Source: Candidatus Protochlamydia phocaeensis (GTDB lineage: Bacteria; Chlamydiota; Chlamydiia; Chlamydiales; Parachlamydiaceae). From it: 64,000 bases of DNA. Every line of letters starts with the position of its first letter. The stretch's first letter is position 1. Shown here piece after piece: positions 1-10,269 of this stretch. The notes beneath the pieces were generated by a model, which saw only the letters and a program-made list of their open reading frames with translations, did not search any database and was not told the DNA's origin. Position numbers and translations under genes: made by a program. Where the stretch lies: assembly GCF_001545115.1 (NCBI RefSeq), contig NZ_FCNU01000011.1:62001-126000 (forward strand). Reading direction: 5' to 3'.

Positions 1-1233
1 GTCTTCAAGGGAATGGATGGCTATGCTCGGCACTCCAGGATTATCTGAAAAAATGCCAATGCCAATATCCTTCAAAAGCTGCAAGCGTTGGGTCGATTCT
101 TTATCTAAGCTAAAATCCTTTAAAATAATATTGTCGACGGTCATCGGTTTTAATTTTGGACGCCCCAACGATCCTTCACACCCCAATTGCTGATAAAGCG
201 CAGGGTCCTTAATAAGCTTTTGCGGCATCGCAACAAAAACAGTTCCATCGCGGTGCATGGGCAAATGAGAAGGCAGATTGACAACTCTGCGCTGGATATG
301 CTCAATAGAGCGATGCTTTTCCAGGAAAGATTCAACCCCCGTATTTTCATAATTTTGAGCTAAACGAATCAACCGCTGGCAAGGATCAATTTCAAACCAA
401 GGATCTTCGGTTAAAGAAACGCGGATAGTATCGCCTATTCCATCCAAAAGAAGGGCGCCAATCCCCATTGCGGATTTGACTCGCCCGTCCTCTCCATCGC
501 CTGCTTCTGTCACTCCTAAGTGCAAGGGATAGTCCCATTCCAAATCATACATCGCTTGAGTCAGCAAACGATAGGCTTGAATCATGACTTGCGGATTCGA
601 GGCCTTCATGGAAAAAATGATGTCGTGATAATCATTTTTACGGCAAATACGGGCAAACTCCAAGGCAGATTCCACCATTCCAAAAGGAGTATCGCCATAG
701 CGGTTCATAATACGATCTGAAAGAGACCCATGATTTGTCCCAATGCGCATCGACCGCTTTAAACGCTTGCATTTTTCCACTAAAGGGGTAAATTTCTCTT
801 CTATACGCTCTAACTCTTTGGCATAAGAGGCATCGTCGTAGTCAATTTCTTTAAAAGTCGCTCTTTTATCTACAAAATTGCCCGGGTTAATACGCACTTT
901 GTCAACAAAATCCACGACCCGCATAGCTGCAGGAGGATAGAAATGAATATCTGCCACTAGGGGAATATCATATCCCCGCTTAACTAGGCCATTTTTGATA
1001 TGTTCGCATGCATCCGCCTCTTTCATTCCTTGAACTGTGACACGTACAATTTCGCAACCAGCGTCCGCCAATCGAATCGCTTGTTCTATTGTCTGCTCTA
1101 CATCTCTTGTGCTTGAGGTCGTCATCGATTGAACGCGGACAGGGTTGTCTCCTCCTACTCCAACATTCCCTACCATGACAACGCGTGTCGGGCGCCGCTT
1201 TGTTTGATAAATGGCTTCGCAGTATCTCTTCAT
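1..1233 (-). CDS. ispG: 4-hydroxy-3-methylbut-2-enyl diphosphate synthase IspG (GcpE), partial
   Basis: This iron-sulfur enzyme of the non-mevalonate isoprenoid pathway converts methylerythritol cyclodiphosphate to HMBPP. Only the first 411 codons are inside the window; the gene runs off the left edge, so the C-terminal Fe-S domain is not visible. The N-terminal TIM-barrel signature is clear: a start [17 protein letters not shown], then [19 protein letters not shown], then [11 protein letters not shown] and the VADIHF strand, followed by INPGN. The stretch continues well past the usual first domain, matching the long three-domain form of chlamydiae and plants. The ATG at 1233 is chosen because the family N-terminus begins there. 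It is divergent from clpB, with about 590 bp between them. Confidence 0.93.
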   Translation of the reverse strand, partial: MKRYCEAIYQTKRRPTRVVMVGNVGVGGDNPVRVQSMTTSSTRDVEQTIEQAIRLADAGCEIVRVTVQGMKEADACEHIKNGLVKRGYDIPLVADIHFYPPAAMRVVDFVDKVRINPGNFVDKRATFKEIDYDDASYAKELERIEEKFTPLVEKCKRLKRSMRIGTNHGSLSDRIMNRYGDTPFGMVESALEFARICRKNDYHDIIFSMKASNPQVMIQAYRLLTQAMYDLEWDYPLHLGVTEAGDGEDGRVKSAMGIGALLLDGIGDTIRVSLTEDPWFEIDPCQRLIRLAQNYENTGVESFLEKHRSIEHIQRRVVNLPSHLPMHRDGTVFVAMPQKLIKDPALYQQLGCEGSLGRPKLKPMTVDNIILKDFSLDKESTQRLQLLKDIGIGIFSDNPGVPSIAIHSLED

Positions 1234-1822
1234 TCTCTTGCCTTTGTATAAATGGTCGATTTACAAAACATTCAGAAAAAACTATAGCAGAAGTATTTTG
1301 ATTTAGCCAAATAGTTTCATTTGAATTCAATTTTTATTAATAAGCACACTAATTTTAATTAAAATTACTACAAATAAATGATCAGAGACGACATGTCTGA
1401 AGGAAGCCTTCCTTTTGTCCTCTTGACAATCGTTCTTTGTATTTTTTACTATTGAAGAGTATCCTTAGAGGGTGTCTTCATATTCATAGAGCCGGTTACA
1501 CATAGAAACAAAATCAAAACAGCATCAAAAATGTGACTTTTCCTATGAGATAAAATATATATTTTGATAACAATAGAAGTTCATCGCTTATATGTTGTAT
1601 AAATTTTTCTATTCATGAAATTTAAGAAACGGCAGAAGATATAGGAAGTAAAAATTTGCCGATCTGTATCTCTTCATTTTGGCAATTCTTCATTTTTCAT
1701 GAAGTTCAAAGAAGTTCAAAATAGAAAAATTCATACGGAATTAACCCTTTTTAGGCTTATTGAGCGCTTTATTGTCTTTACTCTTTATTGACCTTTTCAC
1801 TTAGTAGCAAGGAGATGATAAA
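1234..1822. other. Divergent intergenic region between ispG and clpB
   Basis: An AT-rich spacer of 589 bp that should hold the promoters of both ispG (minus) and clpB (plus). No convincing ORF is present. A directly repeated GAAGTTCAAA unit occurs near 1700-1720. I searched by eye for a CIRCE heat-shock operator (TTAGCACTC-N9-GAGTGCTAA) before clpB and saw none. A loose TTGATA / TTATAT pair near 1564-1593 could be a promoter, but it is weak and far from clpB. Confidence 0.4.
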
Positions 1823-4429
1823 ATGAATCAGAACTTTACAGATAGTGTGACAGAAGCCTTGCAATCCGCTTTTGCTGAAGCTCAAAGAAGAAATCAAACG
1901 GAGGTAACAGAAAATCACTTACTGTGGGCCTTTTTAAAAGATCCCGAGAGTTATTTTTATGCGCTATTAAGCGGTCTGGGGACCAATCCGCGGACGTTAT
2001 TAAGCGAGGTAGAGGATAACTTGGATCATCTTCCGACTTTCTCGGGAGATGGCGCGCAGCCGCCTTCGCCTTCTCGCAGCTTGCAAAGCCGCATCGTCGA
2101 TGCGCAGAATATTGCACAAAGCTGGAAAGACACCTATACGAGCAGCGACCATTTTCTTCTTTCCTACTGGAAGAATGGCGGCGACCCTTTTGCCAGATGG
2201 AAAAAAACAACATCTGTTACCTTAGAAAAATTGGAAGCGCAAATTAAAAAAATTCGAGGTGACCGTCATATGGACTCTCCCGCAGCAGAAGCAAACCTCC
2301 AGGTCTTAGAAAAATACTGCAAAAACTTAACGGAACTTGCGCAGAAAGGTAAGCTCGATCCGGTGATTGGCCGCGACGAAGAGATCCGCCGCACCATGCA
2401 AGTGTTGAGCCGCCGTACAAAAAATAACCCCATGCTGATCGGCGATCCAGGCGTTGGAAAAACCGCAATAGCCGAAGGCTTGGCACAGAGAATTGTGCAA
2501 AAGGATGTTCCCGATTCTTTGAAAAACAAACAATTGCTTGCGCTTGATATGGGAAGTCTGATAGCCGGAACAAAGTACCGCGGTGAATTTGAAGAACGTC
2601 TAAAGGGAATTTTGCAAGATATTGAGAAAAGCGAAGGGCAGATCATCCTTTTTATTGACGAGGTCCATACCTTAATTGGAGCCGGGGCGACCGAAGGCGC
2701 AATGGATGCTGCCAACTTGCTAAAACCGGCCCTGGCGCGCGGCACGCTGCATTGCATCGGCGCCACAACGCTGAATGAATACCAAAAGCATATTGAAAAA
2801 GATGCAGCCTTGGAGCGCCGCTTCCAGCCTATTATGGTCAATGAGCCAAGCTTGGAAGATTCCATTGCCATTTTGCGCGGCCTGCGCGAGCGCTATGAGA
2901 TTTATCATGGCGTACGCATTACGGAATCAGCCATTCATGCAGCTGTCTTTCTATCTTATCGTTATATTACAGACCGCCGGTTGCCGGACAAAGCCATCGA
3001 CCTTATCGACGAAGCCGCCAGCCTTATTCGCATGCAATTAGGCAGCCGTCCCCTTCCCATTGATAATAAAGAGCGGGAGCTGGCCAGCTTGATTGTCGAA
3101 CAAGAGGCCATGCGCCGCGAAAATACGCCATTGGCCAAAAGCGAGGCCGAAAAATTAGAAGGACGCATTGCGCAAATTAAAGAAGAGCTCAATGTCCTGC
3201 GCCAGCAATGGGACCAGGAAAAAAAGATCATTGAATCTTTGAAAGAAAAGAAAGACAAGCTTGAAAAGCTTCGCTTCCAAGAAGAGGAAGCCGAGCGCAA
3301 AGCGGACTACAACAAGGTAGCAGAGCTGCGCTATAGCGTTATTCCTCATCTGCAAAAGGAAATCGAGGAAGCGCAAAAGCAATTGAACGAAAAGCCCAAT
3401 CGCCTTTTACAAGAAGAAGTCGATGAGCACCTGATTGCACAAATCGTCTCGAAATGGACGGGCATTCCCGTTCATAAGATGCTTGAGGGAGAGGCCGAGC
3501 GTCTGCTTCACCTGGAAAAAGACCTCGAAAAACGCGTCGTCGGACAAGACATGGCTGTTGCAGCGGTCAGCGAAGCGATCCGCCGCTCGCGCTCCGGCCT
3601 TAGCGATCCCAACCGCCCAATGGGAGCCTTCCTTTTCTTAGGCCCAACAGGTGTGGGAAAAACCGAATTGGCCAAAGCCCTGGCTTTCCAGCTCTTCAAT
3701 CAGGAAGAGGCTTTAATCCGCTTAGATATGTCAGAGTACATGGAAAAGCATACCGTTTCCAAACTAATCGGCTCTCCTCCAGGGTACATTGGCTATGAGG
3801 AAGGCGGCCAGTTAACAGAAGCGCTTAGACGCCGTCCTTATGCCGTCGTTCTATTTGATGAAATAGAAAAGGCGCATCATGACGTATTCAATATCCTGCT
3901 TCAAGTTTTTGACGACGGACGCCTAACGGATAGCAAAGGGCGAGTAGTCAATTGCAAAAATGCCCTCTTCATCATGACATCCAATTTGGGGTCCGACCGC
4001 TTATTGGACCTGATTGAGAAAAAACGCCATGATTTGACAAAAGATGAGATCATGGTTGTGCTGGATCCCGTCATCAAGGCGCATTTCCGCCCTGAATTTA
4101 TCAACCGTTTAGATGATATACTTCCCTTCTTGCCGCTACGGGAAGAAGATATGGAGAAAATTGTTACCATCCAACTCAACCTTTTGGCCAAACGGCTCCA
4201 TAGCCGTGACGTTACCCTTACCTGGACGCCAGAAGTCCTGGCCCATTTAGCCAAAGAAGGCTACGATCCGCGCTTTGGCGCTCGCCCCCTCAAACGCTAT
4301 ATCCAACAAGAAGTCATCAATCAGCTTTCTACAGCTATTCTGGAAGGAAAAATTCCTCCGCACAGCCTCGTCAAATTGGATTTCAATAAAGAGAAAATCG
4401 CCTTCAAAATTCAACAGCAAAAAGGCTGA
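1823..4429 (+). CDS. clpB: ATP-dependent chaperone ClpB (Hsp100 disaggregase)
   Basis: ClpB is a cytoplasmic hexameric AAA+ machine that works with DnaK to pull apart aggregated proteins. At 868 residues it has the family length. The order is an N-terminal Clp repeat domain (about 1-150), a first AAA+ module with Walker A GDPGVGKT (207-214) and Walker B LFIDEVHT, then a long charged coiled-coil middle domain (about 410-530). A second AAA+ module follows with Walker A GPTGVGKT (607-614), and a C-terminal domain contains GARPLKR. The middle domain separates ClpB from ClpA. The start follows AAGGAGATGATAAA, a good ribosome binding site. A strong hairpin follows the gene. Confidence 0.97.
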   Translation: MNQNFTDSVTEALQSAFAEAQRRNQTEVTENHLLWAFLKDPESYFYALLSGLGTNPRTLLSEVEDNLDHLPTFSGDGAQPPSPSRSLQSRIVDAQNIAQSWKDTYTSSDHFLLSYWKNGGDPFARWKKTTSVTLEKLEAQIKKIRGDRHMDSPAAEANLQVLEKYCKNLTELAQKGKLDPVIGRDEEIRRTMQVLSRRTKNNPMLIGDPGVGKTAIAEGLAQRIVQKDVPDSLKNKQLLALDMGSLIAGTKYRGEFEERLKGILQDIEKSEGQIILFIDEVHTLIGAGATEGAMDAANLLKPALARGTLHCIGATTLNEYQKHIEKDAALERRFQPIMVNEPSLEDSIAILRGLRERYEIYHGVRITESAIHAAVFLSYRYITDRRLPDKAIDLIDEAASLIRMQLGSRPLPIDNKERELASLIVEQEAMRRENTPLAKSEAEKLEGRIAQIKEELNVLRQQWDQEKKIIESLKEKKDKLEKLRFQEEEAERKADYNKVAELRYSVIPHLQKEIEEAQKQLNEKPNRLLQEEVDEHLIAQIVSKWTGIPVHKMLEGEAERLLHLEKDLEKRVVGQDMAVAAVSEAIRRSRSGLSDPNRPMGAFLFLGPTGVGKTELAKALAFQLFNQEEALIRLDMSEYMEKHTVSKLIGSPPGYIGYEEGGQLTEALRRRPYAVVLFDEIEKAHHDVFNILLQVFDDGRLTDSKGRVVNCKNALFIMTSNLGSDRLLDLIEKKRHDLTKDEIMVVLDPVIKAHFRPEFINRLDDILPFLPLREEDMEKIVTIQLNLLAKRLHSRDVTLTWTPEVLAHLAKEGYDPRFGARPLKRYIQQEVINQLSTAILEGKIPPHSLVKLDFNKEKIAFKIQQQKG

Positions 4430-4440
4430 AACAAAAACCT

Positions 4441-4469
4441 GCCAATAGCAATCCCTCATTGCTATTGGC
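4441..4469 (+). terminator. Hairpin terminator after clpB
   Basis: A perfect 11-bp stem, GCCAATAGCAA / TTGCTATTGGC, encloses a 7-nt loop and begins about 12 bp after the clpB stop. A pyrimidine-rich tract (CGCTTTCCTTTGTC) follows rather than a pure T run. Confidence 0.7.
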
Positions 4470-4619
4470 TCGCTTTCCTTTGTCTCGCCTGATTTTCTCA
4501 ACACAATCTTTAATTATTTTTTTATAAGAACAATTCATTCATCAAAATCAACTATTCAATCATTTGTAAACACATTGACATATCAAAATAATAAAATTTC
4601 ACAAAAATAAACATTAAAA

Positions 4620-6365
4620 ATGCCTATTCCCAATTTAAAAACATTATCTATTCATACTTTTTTGGAACAATTTTCGAACGAATTGAGCCCTAAAGAAAAA
4701 AAACAATGCGAACGAATTTCTTCTTATCATCTAGATCCATTAATAAATGAATACATGTGCAAAGTTATCTTAGAACAAAATAGATGTCTGGCACTCTTAC
4801 CCTATTTTTCCAATAATTACATGACAGCGATTCCTTCTATTAAAGAGCTATCTAGAAACGGGCTTGCATCTGCTCAGATAACTTCCATCGTTTTAAAGGC
4901 CTTTCCCCATCTTAAAAGACTAGATTTATCAAAAACAGATATTCGCGGCTTAGATCAACTGGATCAATCTCAAGTAGAGGAATTATCGCTTGCAGAATGC
5001 GGGCATTTGCCTGTTGAAGAATTGGCAAAAATTAAAAATAAATTTCCCCGTCTTAAGACACTCGATCTTTCCGGCACCCCATTGACCAGTTTAGAGGGAT
5101 TGGAACTCGAGCAACTTGAAGAAATCAATCTGACAGGATGCAGGCAGCTTCCCGCGGCAGAATTTAATAAAATTAAGGCTAAATTTCCCCATTTAAAGAA
5201 AATCACCCTGGATAGTACGCTTATTTCCAATTTAGATGGCTTGGCATTAGCGAATCTAAAGGAATTAAACTTATTTGGATGCACCGCGCTCTTTTCTGAA
5301 GAGTTTAAAAAGCTTAAAGATCTTTGTCCTCAGCTAATTAGTCTGAATATAGGATGGACAACTTTAGCAAGCTTGGACGGCCTTGCGCTCCCCAATCTGA
5401 AAGAATTAACTCTGTATGCGTGCAGCCAACTGGTATCCGCAGAATTTCTTAACATTAAGGACAAATGCCCGCAACTGAAAAAACTCGATCTGCAGGGCAC
5501 ATCAATCAACAGTTTACAAGGCTTGCCTCCCCTTCTGGAAGAAGTAAATCTATCTCATTGCACAAGCATTCCAGCTGAAGCCTTTCTGGAACTGAGAGAC
5601 AGAATGAGTCATTTGAAAAAACTTCTTCTAACCCATACCAGTATTAACAGCTTGGACGGCTTACCTTCAGTAGAAGAATTAACTTTGGATAATTGCTCTT
5701 TTCTATCCCAGAGGGAATTTTCCAAAATTAAAAATTTCTGTCCTTGCTTAAGAAGCCTTTCGGTTCGAGCCACAAAAATTAATCATTTAGACTCATGGCC
5801 TTTGTTAGTAAACTTAAATCTTCGGGAATGCCCTTATCTACCGGAGGATGAATTTCTCCGTATAAAGGCAAACTATCCTTGTCTTAAAAATCTTAATCTT
5901 GCCTCTACCCGAATCGAAAGTTTGGACAACGTGCCTCCACTTGAGGAGTTAATTTTGGAGTACTGCGGCTGGATGCCGAGAAGGGAATATCTCAAAATTA
6001 AGAACTTATGCCCAACTCTAAAAATCTTAAACGTCAAAGGAACTCAGATCCACAGCTTAGAAGGATTAGCTCTTCCCCTGCTTGAAGAACTGACCTTGGC
6101 GGACTGCAAAGAACTGCCTAGCACAGAATTCCTCAAACTTCCAAGCAAATGTCCGCGTCTTAAAAAGCTCGATGTTGCTAGGACTGAAATTGATAGCGTA
6201 CAAGGATTAAATCTTCTTGAGCTTGAGGAATTATTTCTTTGTAGTTACATGATGCCCCCAGAAGAGGTGCTTAAACTTAAAGAGAATCTTTCGCTTAAAA
6301 AAATCCAATTTGAAAATGGTTGTTATTGGATTAAGCCTTTTTCTGAATGGATCGTAAGAAGATAA
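4620..6365 (+). CDS. Leucine-rich repeat protein, candidate host-interaction protein
   Basis: A 581-residue protein made almost entirely of about ten tandem units of 45-47 residues. Each unit has the form (F/C)PxLKxLDLxxTxIxSLxGL followed by LEELxLxxCxxLPxxEFxKIK, that is, two leucine-rich repeats per unit. The repeats start near residue 95 and run to the C-terminus. The N-terminal 80 residues contain a leucine-rich helical stretch (about 15-60) that could be a degenerate F-box, but I cannot confirm this. No signal peptide is seen; many chlamydial effectors leave by type III secretion without one. Expanded LRR and F-box families are known in amoeba-associated chlamydiae. No clear ribosome binding site precedes the ATG; the leader is very AT-rich. 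Confidence 0.8.
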   Translation: MPIPNLKTLSIHTFLEQFSNELSPKEKKQCERISSYHLDPLINEYMCKVILEQNRCLALLPYFSNNYMTAIPSIKELSRNGLASAQITSIVLKAFPHLKRLDLSKTDIRGLDQLDQSQVEELSLAECGHLPVEELAKIKNKFPRLKTLDLSGTPLTSLEGLELEQLEEINLTGCRQLPAAEFNKIKAKFPHLKKITLDSTLISNLDGLALANLKELNLFGCTALFSEEFKKLKDLCPQLISLNIGWTTLASLDGLALPNLKELTLYACSQLVSAEFLNIKDKCPQLKKLDLQGTSINSLQGLPPLLEEVNLSHCTSIPAEAFLELRDRMSHLKKLLLTHTSINSLDGLPSVEELTLDNCSFLSQREFSKIKNFCPCLRSLSVRATKINHLDSWPLLVNLNLRECPYLPEDEFLRIKANYPCLKNLNLASTRIESLDNVPPLEELILEYCGWMPRREYLKIKNLCPTLKILNVKGTQIHSLEGLALPLLEELTLADCKELPSTEFLKLPSKCPRLKKLDVARTEIDSVQGLNLLELEELFLCSYMMPPEEVLKLKENLSLKKIQFENGCYWIKPFSEWIVRR

Positions 6366-6415
6366 CTATCGAATTCATGATGGCCTATTCGAGATTGTTT
6401 TCCCTTAGAGGAATT

Positions 6416-6943
6416 TTAAAAGCGGTCGAATGACGTTTTAATAATTTTCGATAATAGGCCGCTTCCTATCCCCTCTCCACTTAAGGCAAAGTAGAGAACC
6501 AAAAGCCCGATGCCCCATGCAGGATTTAAAATACCAATTATACAAGCCAGACCTGCTATAACAATATTGGTATAGAGCTTCCAAAAAGAGAAAACCACTT
6601 GATTAAGCTTTTTATGTTGAAAAAGTAACAGCAGGGCAAGCAGCGTCAGAACAACGGAAAAAACCAGCATGCCCAAGCCAACTATCAAGCAAAAAATCCC
6701 CCCTAAAAAGCATAAAAGACGAAGAGAAAAGGGATTTTGCTGGACGCGGGTTTTAAATTCTCCTTTCTGTTTTTGTTCATAGCCAAAAGAGGAGTTGTTA
6801 GAAGATCCTCGCAAGTATTCTTGCGTATCATCGATAATAATAAAGTCCGGACGTTTATAATGGATTTCTTCTTGCCGATCCTGATGACCCTTTCCCTTTT
6901 TAAAAGGGTCATTTTCTTGTGGAATAAGGGGAGAATTTGACAT
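6416..6943 (-). CDS. Predicted membrane protein with cytoplasmic N-terminus
   Basis: A 175-residue protein I do not recognise. The first 75 residues are hydrophilic and charged. Two hydrophobic segments follow: one at about 76-108 (FLGGIFCLIVGLGMLVFSV and a leucine-rich run) and one at about 125-155 (IVIAGLACIIGILN...GIGLLVLYFAL). A short basic tail closes the protein. This suggests a small integral membrane protein with a soluble N-terminal arm. Its 3' end is 50 bp from the convergent LRR gene. No function can be assigned. Confidence 0.6.
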   Translation of the reverse strand: MSNSPLIPQENDPFKKGKGHQDRQEEIHYKRPDFIIIDDTQEYLRGSSNNSSFGYEQKQKGEFKTRVQQNPFSLRLLCFLGGIFCLIVGLGMLVFSVVLTLLALLLLFQHKKLNQVVFSFWKLYTNIVIAGLACIIGILNPAWGIGLLVLYFALSGEGIGSGLLSKIIKTSFDRF

Positions 6944-7103
6944 ATATGTCCCTAATTAAATCTCTTCAGGATTTTATTTACCTAAAGATTGGAAATCAAA
7001 GGCTTTTCCATAATTAGATAACGTAAAGCCGATTTAGAAGAAAGGAGTACTAATCAAAAAGTCATCATTTCTATTAAAAATAGGATAACAAATTTGATTA
7101 AAG

Positions 7104-7199
7104 TTAGCGCTTGTTTTCAAATTCACGATGCCTACATTCAAGACGATGTCTCAGTCCGGAAAGAACTCGCCTCTAGGCGATTTTAAAACAAGCGCTTAA
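7104..7199. repeat. Inverted-repeat element downstream of sthA (degenerate palindrome-family copy inside)
   Basis: Outer arms TTAGCGCTTGTTTT (7104-) and AAAACAAGCGCTTAA (to 7199) are near-perfect inverted repeats about 96 bp end to end. The inner part, about 7128-7182, reads like a decayed copy of the palindromic family seen at 13321, 20877, 29960 and elsewhere: left ATGCCTACATTCAAGACG, right GGAAAGAACTCGCCTCTAGG. The element starts 62 bp after the sthA stop codon in sthA's direction of transcription. Confidence 0.55.
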
Positions 7200-7260
7200 G
7201 TAATGACAAATCTTTATTTAGAAAGCGATGTCTCTTCATTCTTCTTATAGATTAGCTCTT

Positions 7261-8658
7261 TTATTTTTTAAAACGGATTTTATTGATCCCATTCAAAGCT
7301 GCCACTCGATATCCCTCCGCATAAGTGGGATAGTTAAAGACGTGATCAATAAAATAATCCAAATGAGCATGGAAGCTAATGGCTAGCTGACCAATGTGAA
7401 TGACTTCCGTTGCATTTCTTCCAATGACGTGAATGCCCAAAATTTCAAGGGTTTCGGCATGAAAGAGAATTTTAAATAAGCCTGTATTACTGCCGGCAAT
7501 ATGGCTTCTCGCAATTTCATAATAATGCGCTCTTCCCACTTCATAGTGAAATCCCCAAGCTTTCAATTCTTCTTCTGTATAACCGCAGCTTGAAATTTCT
7601 GGAATTGTATAAATTCCAATGGGATAAAAGGTTGGAAAATGATGGGTTTGGGCTCCACAGGCATGACGTGCAGCTAATCGTCCCTGCTCCATGCTGGTTG
7701 AGGCCAAGCAAGGCCCGCCAATCACATCACCAATCGCATAAATATGCGGCACAACAGTTTGAAATAAGGCATTGACAGGAATATATCCCTTGGCATCTAC
7801 CGTAATTCCCGTATTTTCGATATGCAAGGCTTCTACATTAGCCGTTCTACCTAAGGCATATAATAACACATCTGCTTCTAGAGAAGAGCCGTCTTTAAAT
7901 TTGACAAACGCTCTATCATTTTTACGGGCTATTTCCACGGGTTCTTTTTTACCCAAAAATTTTAATCCAATGTCCGTCAAGGCCGTTTGCAGGTGAATAC
8001 CGATTTCCGCATCTAATAGAGGAAGCATGTGCTCTTTGCGGTCGATAACCGTTACTTCCGTTCCCAAGGCGGCAAAATAGCTCGCGTATTCAGATCCAAT
8101 AATGCCGCCCCCTAAAACAATCATGCTTTTTGGGACTTTGCCGATTCCCAATAAAGTCGTTGAATCTAAGATAACCTGCTGATCAAAAGGCACATCTTTT
8201 GGACTGCGTGGATTGGATCCTGTGGCAATAATAAAGACGCTGGCCTTGATTTGATATTTTAAACGGTAATCGTTATCGACAACAATTAATGTATGCTGGT
8301 TTTCGAAGCGGGCGGATCCCTGTAAAAGGCGGATTCCGTTCTTCTTAAACTGACGCACAATGATATTTTTTTCTTCGTTGACAACGGATTGCAGGCGAGA
8401 ATTTAACTCGTCAATCGTCACTTCTGGCAGCACATATTCCTTGCCTTCAAAATGCCTATCGTAAAAGCGGGTCAGATCAACTACAGCTTCTCTAAAGGTC
8501 TTAGAAGGAATAGTTCCTGAGAAAAGGCAAGCTCCACCCGGCTCTGATTCCCTTTCAATTACAATAACCTGTTTCCCTAGTTTAGCGGCTTGTATCGCTG
8601 CCTTTTGTCCTGCTGGTCCAGAGCCAATGACCACAATATCCGTTGTAATGTCTTCCAT
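7261..8658 (-). CDS. sthA: Soluble pyridine nucleotide transhydrogenase SthA
   Basis: An FAD flavoprotein of the dihydrolipoamide dehydrogenase fold, 465 residues, expected to exchange hydride between NADPH and NAD+. The N-terminal FAD motif GSGPAG is at 12-17. The region that would hold the redox-active CxxxxC disulfide reads GGACLFSGTIPSK: the first Cys (44) remains but the second is Thr (49). That, plus the GTIPSK form, is the hallmark separating SthA from lipoamide dehydrogenase and mercuric reductase. An NAD(P) motif GGGIIGSEYA and the YAIGDVIG FAD motif follow, then the C-terminal dimer domain. The ATG at 8658 is preceded by AAAGG. A related lipoamide dehydrogenase-type oxidoreductase is the alternative. 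Confidence 0.88.
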   Translation of the reverse strand: MEDITTDIVVIGSGPAGQKAAIQAAKLGKQVIVIERESEPGGACLFSGTIPSKTFREAVVDLTRFYDRHFEGKEYVLPEVTIDELNSRLQSVVNEEKNIIVRQFKKNGIRLLQGSARFENQHTLIVVDNDYRLKYQIKASVFIIATGSNPRSPKDVPFDQQVILDSTTLLGIGKVPKSMIVLGGGIIGSEYASYFAALGTEVTVIDRKEHMLPLLDAEIGIHLQTALTDIGLKFLGKKEPVEIARKNDRAFVKFKDGSSLEADVLLYALGRTANVEALHIENTGITVDAKGYIPVNALFQTVVPHIYAIGDVIGGPCLASTSMEQGRLAARHACGAQTHHFPTFYPIGIYTIPEISSCGYTEEELKAWGFHYEVGRAHYYEIARSHIAGSNTGLFKILFHAETLEILGIHVIGRNATEVIHIGQLAISFHAHLDYFIDHVFNYPTYAEGYRVAALNGINKIRFKK

Positions 8659-8892
8659 AATTTGCCTTTAGCGAAGCTGTGTTATTGTGTATAAATGGGC
8701 CTTTACACGTAAAGGTTTCTGCCTGTCTTTTTTCATTTTCTTCTATATGACAGGAACCATACATATACTTTATCTAGATAATTTTTCAATATGGGATTAT
8801 GAATTATTTTTATCTATTCCCTGTTCCTTTTTTAGTTGATTTTGGATTTTATTCTGTCCCTGCGGATCACTCAACTGGTAAGAGAGTGTATT

Positions 8893-8916
8893 AACCTGGA
8901 TTTGGAGTTTTTTCCC
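8893..8916 (+). repeat. Solo end of the AACCTG...TTTGG repeat family
   Basis: AACCTGGATTTGGAG followed by a T run matches the terminal sequence of the MITE-like elements at 10107-10217 and 16238-16346. No partner inverted end is visible within 150 bp, so this is a remnant or a solo end. It lies in the 376-bp divergent spacer between sthA and the next gene. Confidence 0.5.
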
Positions 8917-8964
8917 CTATGAGAAGTCCCTATTTCATTCATAAGGGTGACATTTGTTTTAAAT

Positions 8965-8993
8965 TTGTTTTAAATATTTAAAAGAGTTATAAT
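8965..8993 (+). promoter_or_regulatory. Sigma-70-type promoter for the coiled-coil gene at 9035
   Basis: TTGTTT, a 17-bp spacer and a consensus TATAAT (8988-8993) would start transcription near 9000. This leaves a leader of about 35 nt with the ribosome binding site AGAGAGGGA before the ATG at 9035. Confidence 0.65.
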
Positions 8994-9034
8994 ATAGATA
9001 GGTAATTCTAAATTTCCTTTAGAGAGGGACGCTT

Positions 9035-9475
9035 ATGAAAGTGGACTTCCAAAAAGTTGAGAATATTCTCTCTGACACTCTGCAAAAAATATTCATCGAT
9101 CATCTATCCGAATTAGCGGCTATTGCCAATTTAATTAATGAACCGGAGACCACTCTGACGAAGAAAATGATAGATGAGATTGTTTCGCGCTTTCAGACCG
9201 AGTTAAAGCGATTACAGGAAAAAGATAAAAAATTATATCAAAAGCTCGAACTATCTGCCGAAGACGAGCAACGCTTTAACCTTCCTGCCCAACAATTTAC
9301 TCAAGATGATTGGCAACGTCTAAAACTATTTAAAGAAAGAATAGACGATTTAAAACGCGAATTATTAGGTGAAAAAGCGCATAATGCCCAAGATGAAAAG
9401 CGCATTGAGCAAGAAAGGCGCCGCCATGTTTACAAGCGTTTCAATATTAGAGAAGGCTGGCTCCCTCTCCATTAA
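9035..9475 (+). CDS. Hypothetical coiled-coil protein
   Basis: A 146-residue, highly charged, helical protein with no signal peptide or membrane segment. Residues about 50-75 (heptad-like ELKRLQEKDKKLYQKLEL) and 95-130 (LKLFKERIDDLKRELL... then EKRIEQERRRHVYKRF) look like coiled coils. A strong promoter and good ribosome binding site support expression. I do not recognise the family; function unknown. Confidence 0.65.
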   Translation: MKVDFQKVENILSDTLQKIFIDHLSELAAIANLINEPETTLTKKMIDEIVSRFQTELKRLQEKDKKLYQKLELSAEDEQRFNLPAQQFTQDDWQRLKLFKERIDDLKRELLGEKAHNAQDEKRIEQERRRHVYKRFNIREGWLPLH

Positions 9476-9581
9476 TCTTTCTCTCTGTTTTTTTTATTTT
9501 CTTTATACTTTTAAACTTGTCTATTAAGATCTTTTATGATACATTGCTTATTTTCATTTGTCGATCGCTATTGGAGAAAAT

Positions 9582-9857
9582 ATGTCAAAAGTATGTCAAG
9601 TTACAGGTAAAAAGCCAGCCCGTGGCTATAAGTATGCCATTCGTGGTATTGCTAAGAAGAAAAAGGGAATTGGTCTTAAAGTGACTGGGAAAACAAAGCG
9701 CCGCTTTCAACCCAATTTAACAAAGAAAAGAATTTGGTTTGCCGAAGAAAATCGCTTTGTGACTCTTCGTCTTGCTACATCTGCTTTAAGAACAATTGAC
9801 CGCTTAGGTGTTGCTACCGTCATCCGTGAAATGCGTGCACGCGGCGAGCAAGTCTAA
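9582..9857 (+). CDS. rpmB: 50S ribosomal protein L28
   Basis: A protein of the large ribosomal subunit, 91 residues, beginning [17 protein letters not shown] and containing [14 protein letters not shown], both family signatures. The ATG at 9582 follows TTGGAGAAAAT, a good Shine-Dalgarno; an in-frame upstream TTG at 9558 is less likely. The gene is single and followed by a strong terminator. Confidence 0.96.
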   Translation: MSKVCQVTGKKPARGYKYAIRGIAKKKKGIGLKVTGKTKRRFQPNLTKKRIWFAEENRFVTLRLATSALRTIDRLGVATVIREMRARGEQV

Positions 9858-9871
9858 CATTTTGAATCTCA

Positions 9872-9903
9872 GAGAGAATGCTTCGGCATTCTCTCCTTTA
9901 TTT
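9872..9903 (+). terminator. Rho-independent terminator of rpmB
   Basis: A perfect 10-bp stem GAGAGAATGC / GCATTCTCTC is closed by a TTCG tetraloop and followed by CTTTATTTCC, starting 14 bp after the rpmB stop. Confidence 0.9.
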
Positions 9904-10106
9904 CCTTCAAGTTATTTTTTGCAACAGTCTAAATGCCAGCCATTCGACAAGGCTTAGCGTTTGCCCATCTCCTAGCTAAACTCCCCCCTCACTACCTACA
10001 TTCGCCTTCCTACTAAAAAAAAATCATTTGATTTTATTTAGGCGATAGTTATTTGAAGACCTCAAACGCCTCTCTCAATTTCCATTTCTTTACATCCGAT
10101 AATATA

Positions 10107-10217
10107 AACCTGCGTTTGGAGTTTTTTGCCCTTTGGACTGACGTGAAAGCTCTTGCATTTATTCATTTCCGAGGCTTTGACGCAGTCGAAAGGGGTAAAA
10201 AAACCCAAACGCAGGTT
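10107..10217. repeat. MITE-like element, copy 1 (111 bp)
   Basis: Bounded by perfect 13-bp terminal inverted repeats, AACCTGCGTTTGG and CCAAACGCAGGTT. The interior reads TTTGGACTGACGTGAAAGC...GGCTTTGACGCAGTCG. The reverse complement of the whole unit aligns along its full length with the element at 16238-16346, so this is a dispersed repeat and not a chance hairpin. It has no coding capacity. It starts 53 bp beyond the metG stop codon. I see no clear target-site duplication. Confidence 0.8.
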
Positions 10218-10269
10218 AGGTAAGGCAATTTGGATAGCAGAGATAGAGCGCGCTTTGACTTTAAAGCTG

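Noticed and set aside
1500-1822. CIRCE (HrcA) operator upstream of clpB
   Set aside because: The TTAGCACTC / GAGTGCTAA inverted repeat is not present; only an unrelated short direct repeat was seen.
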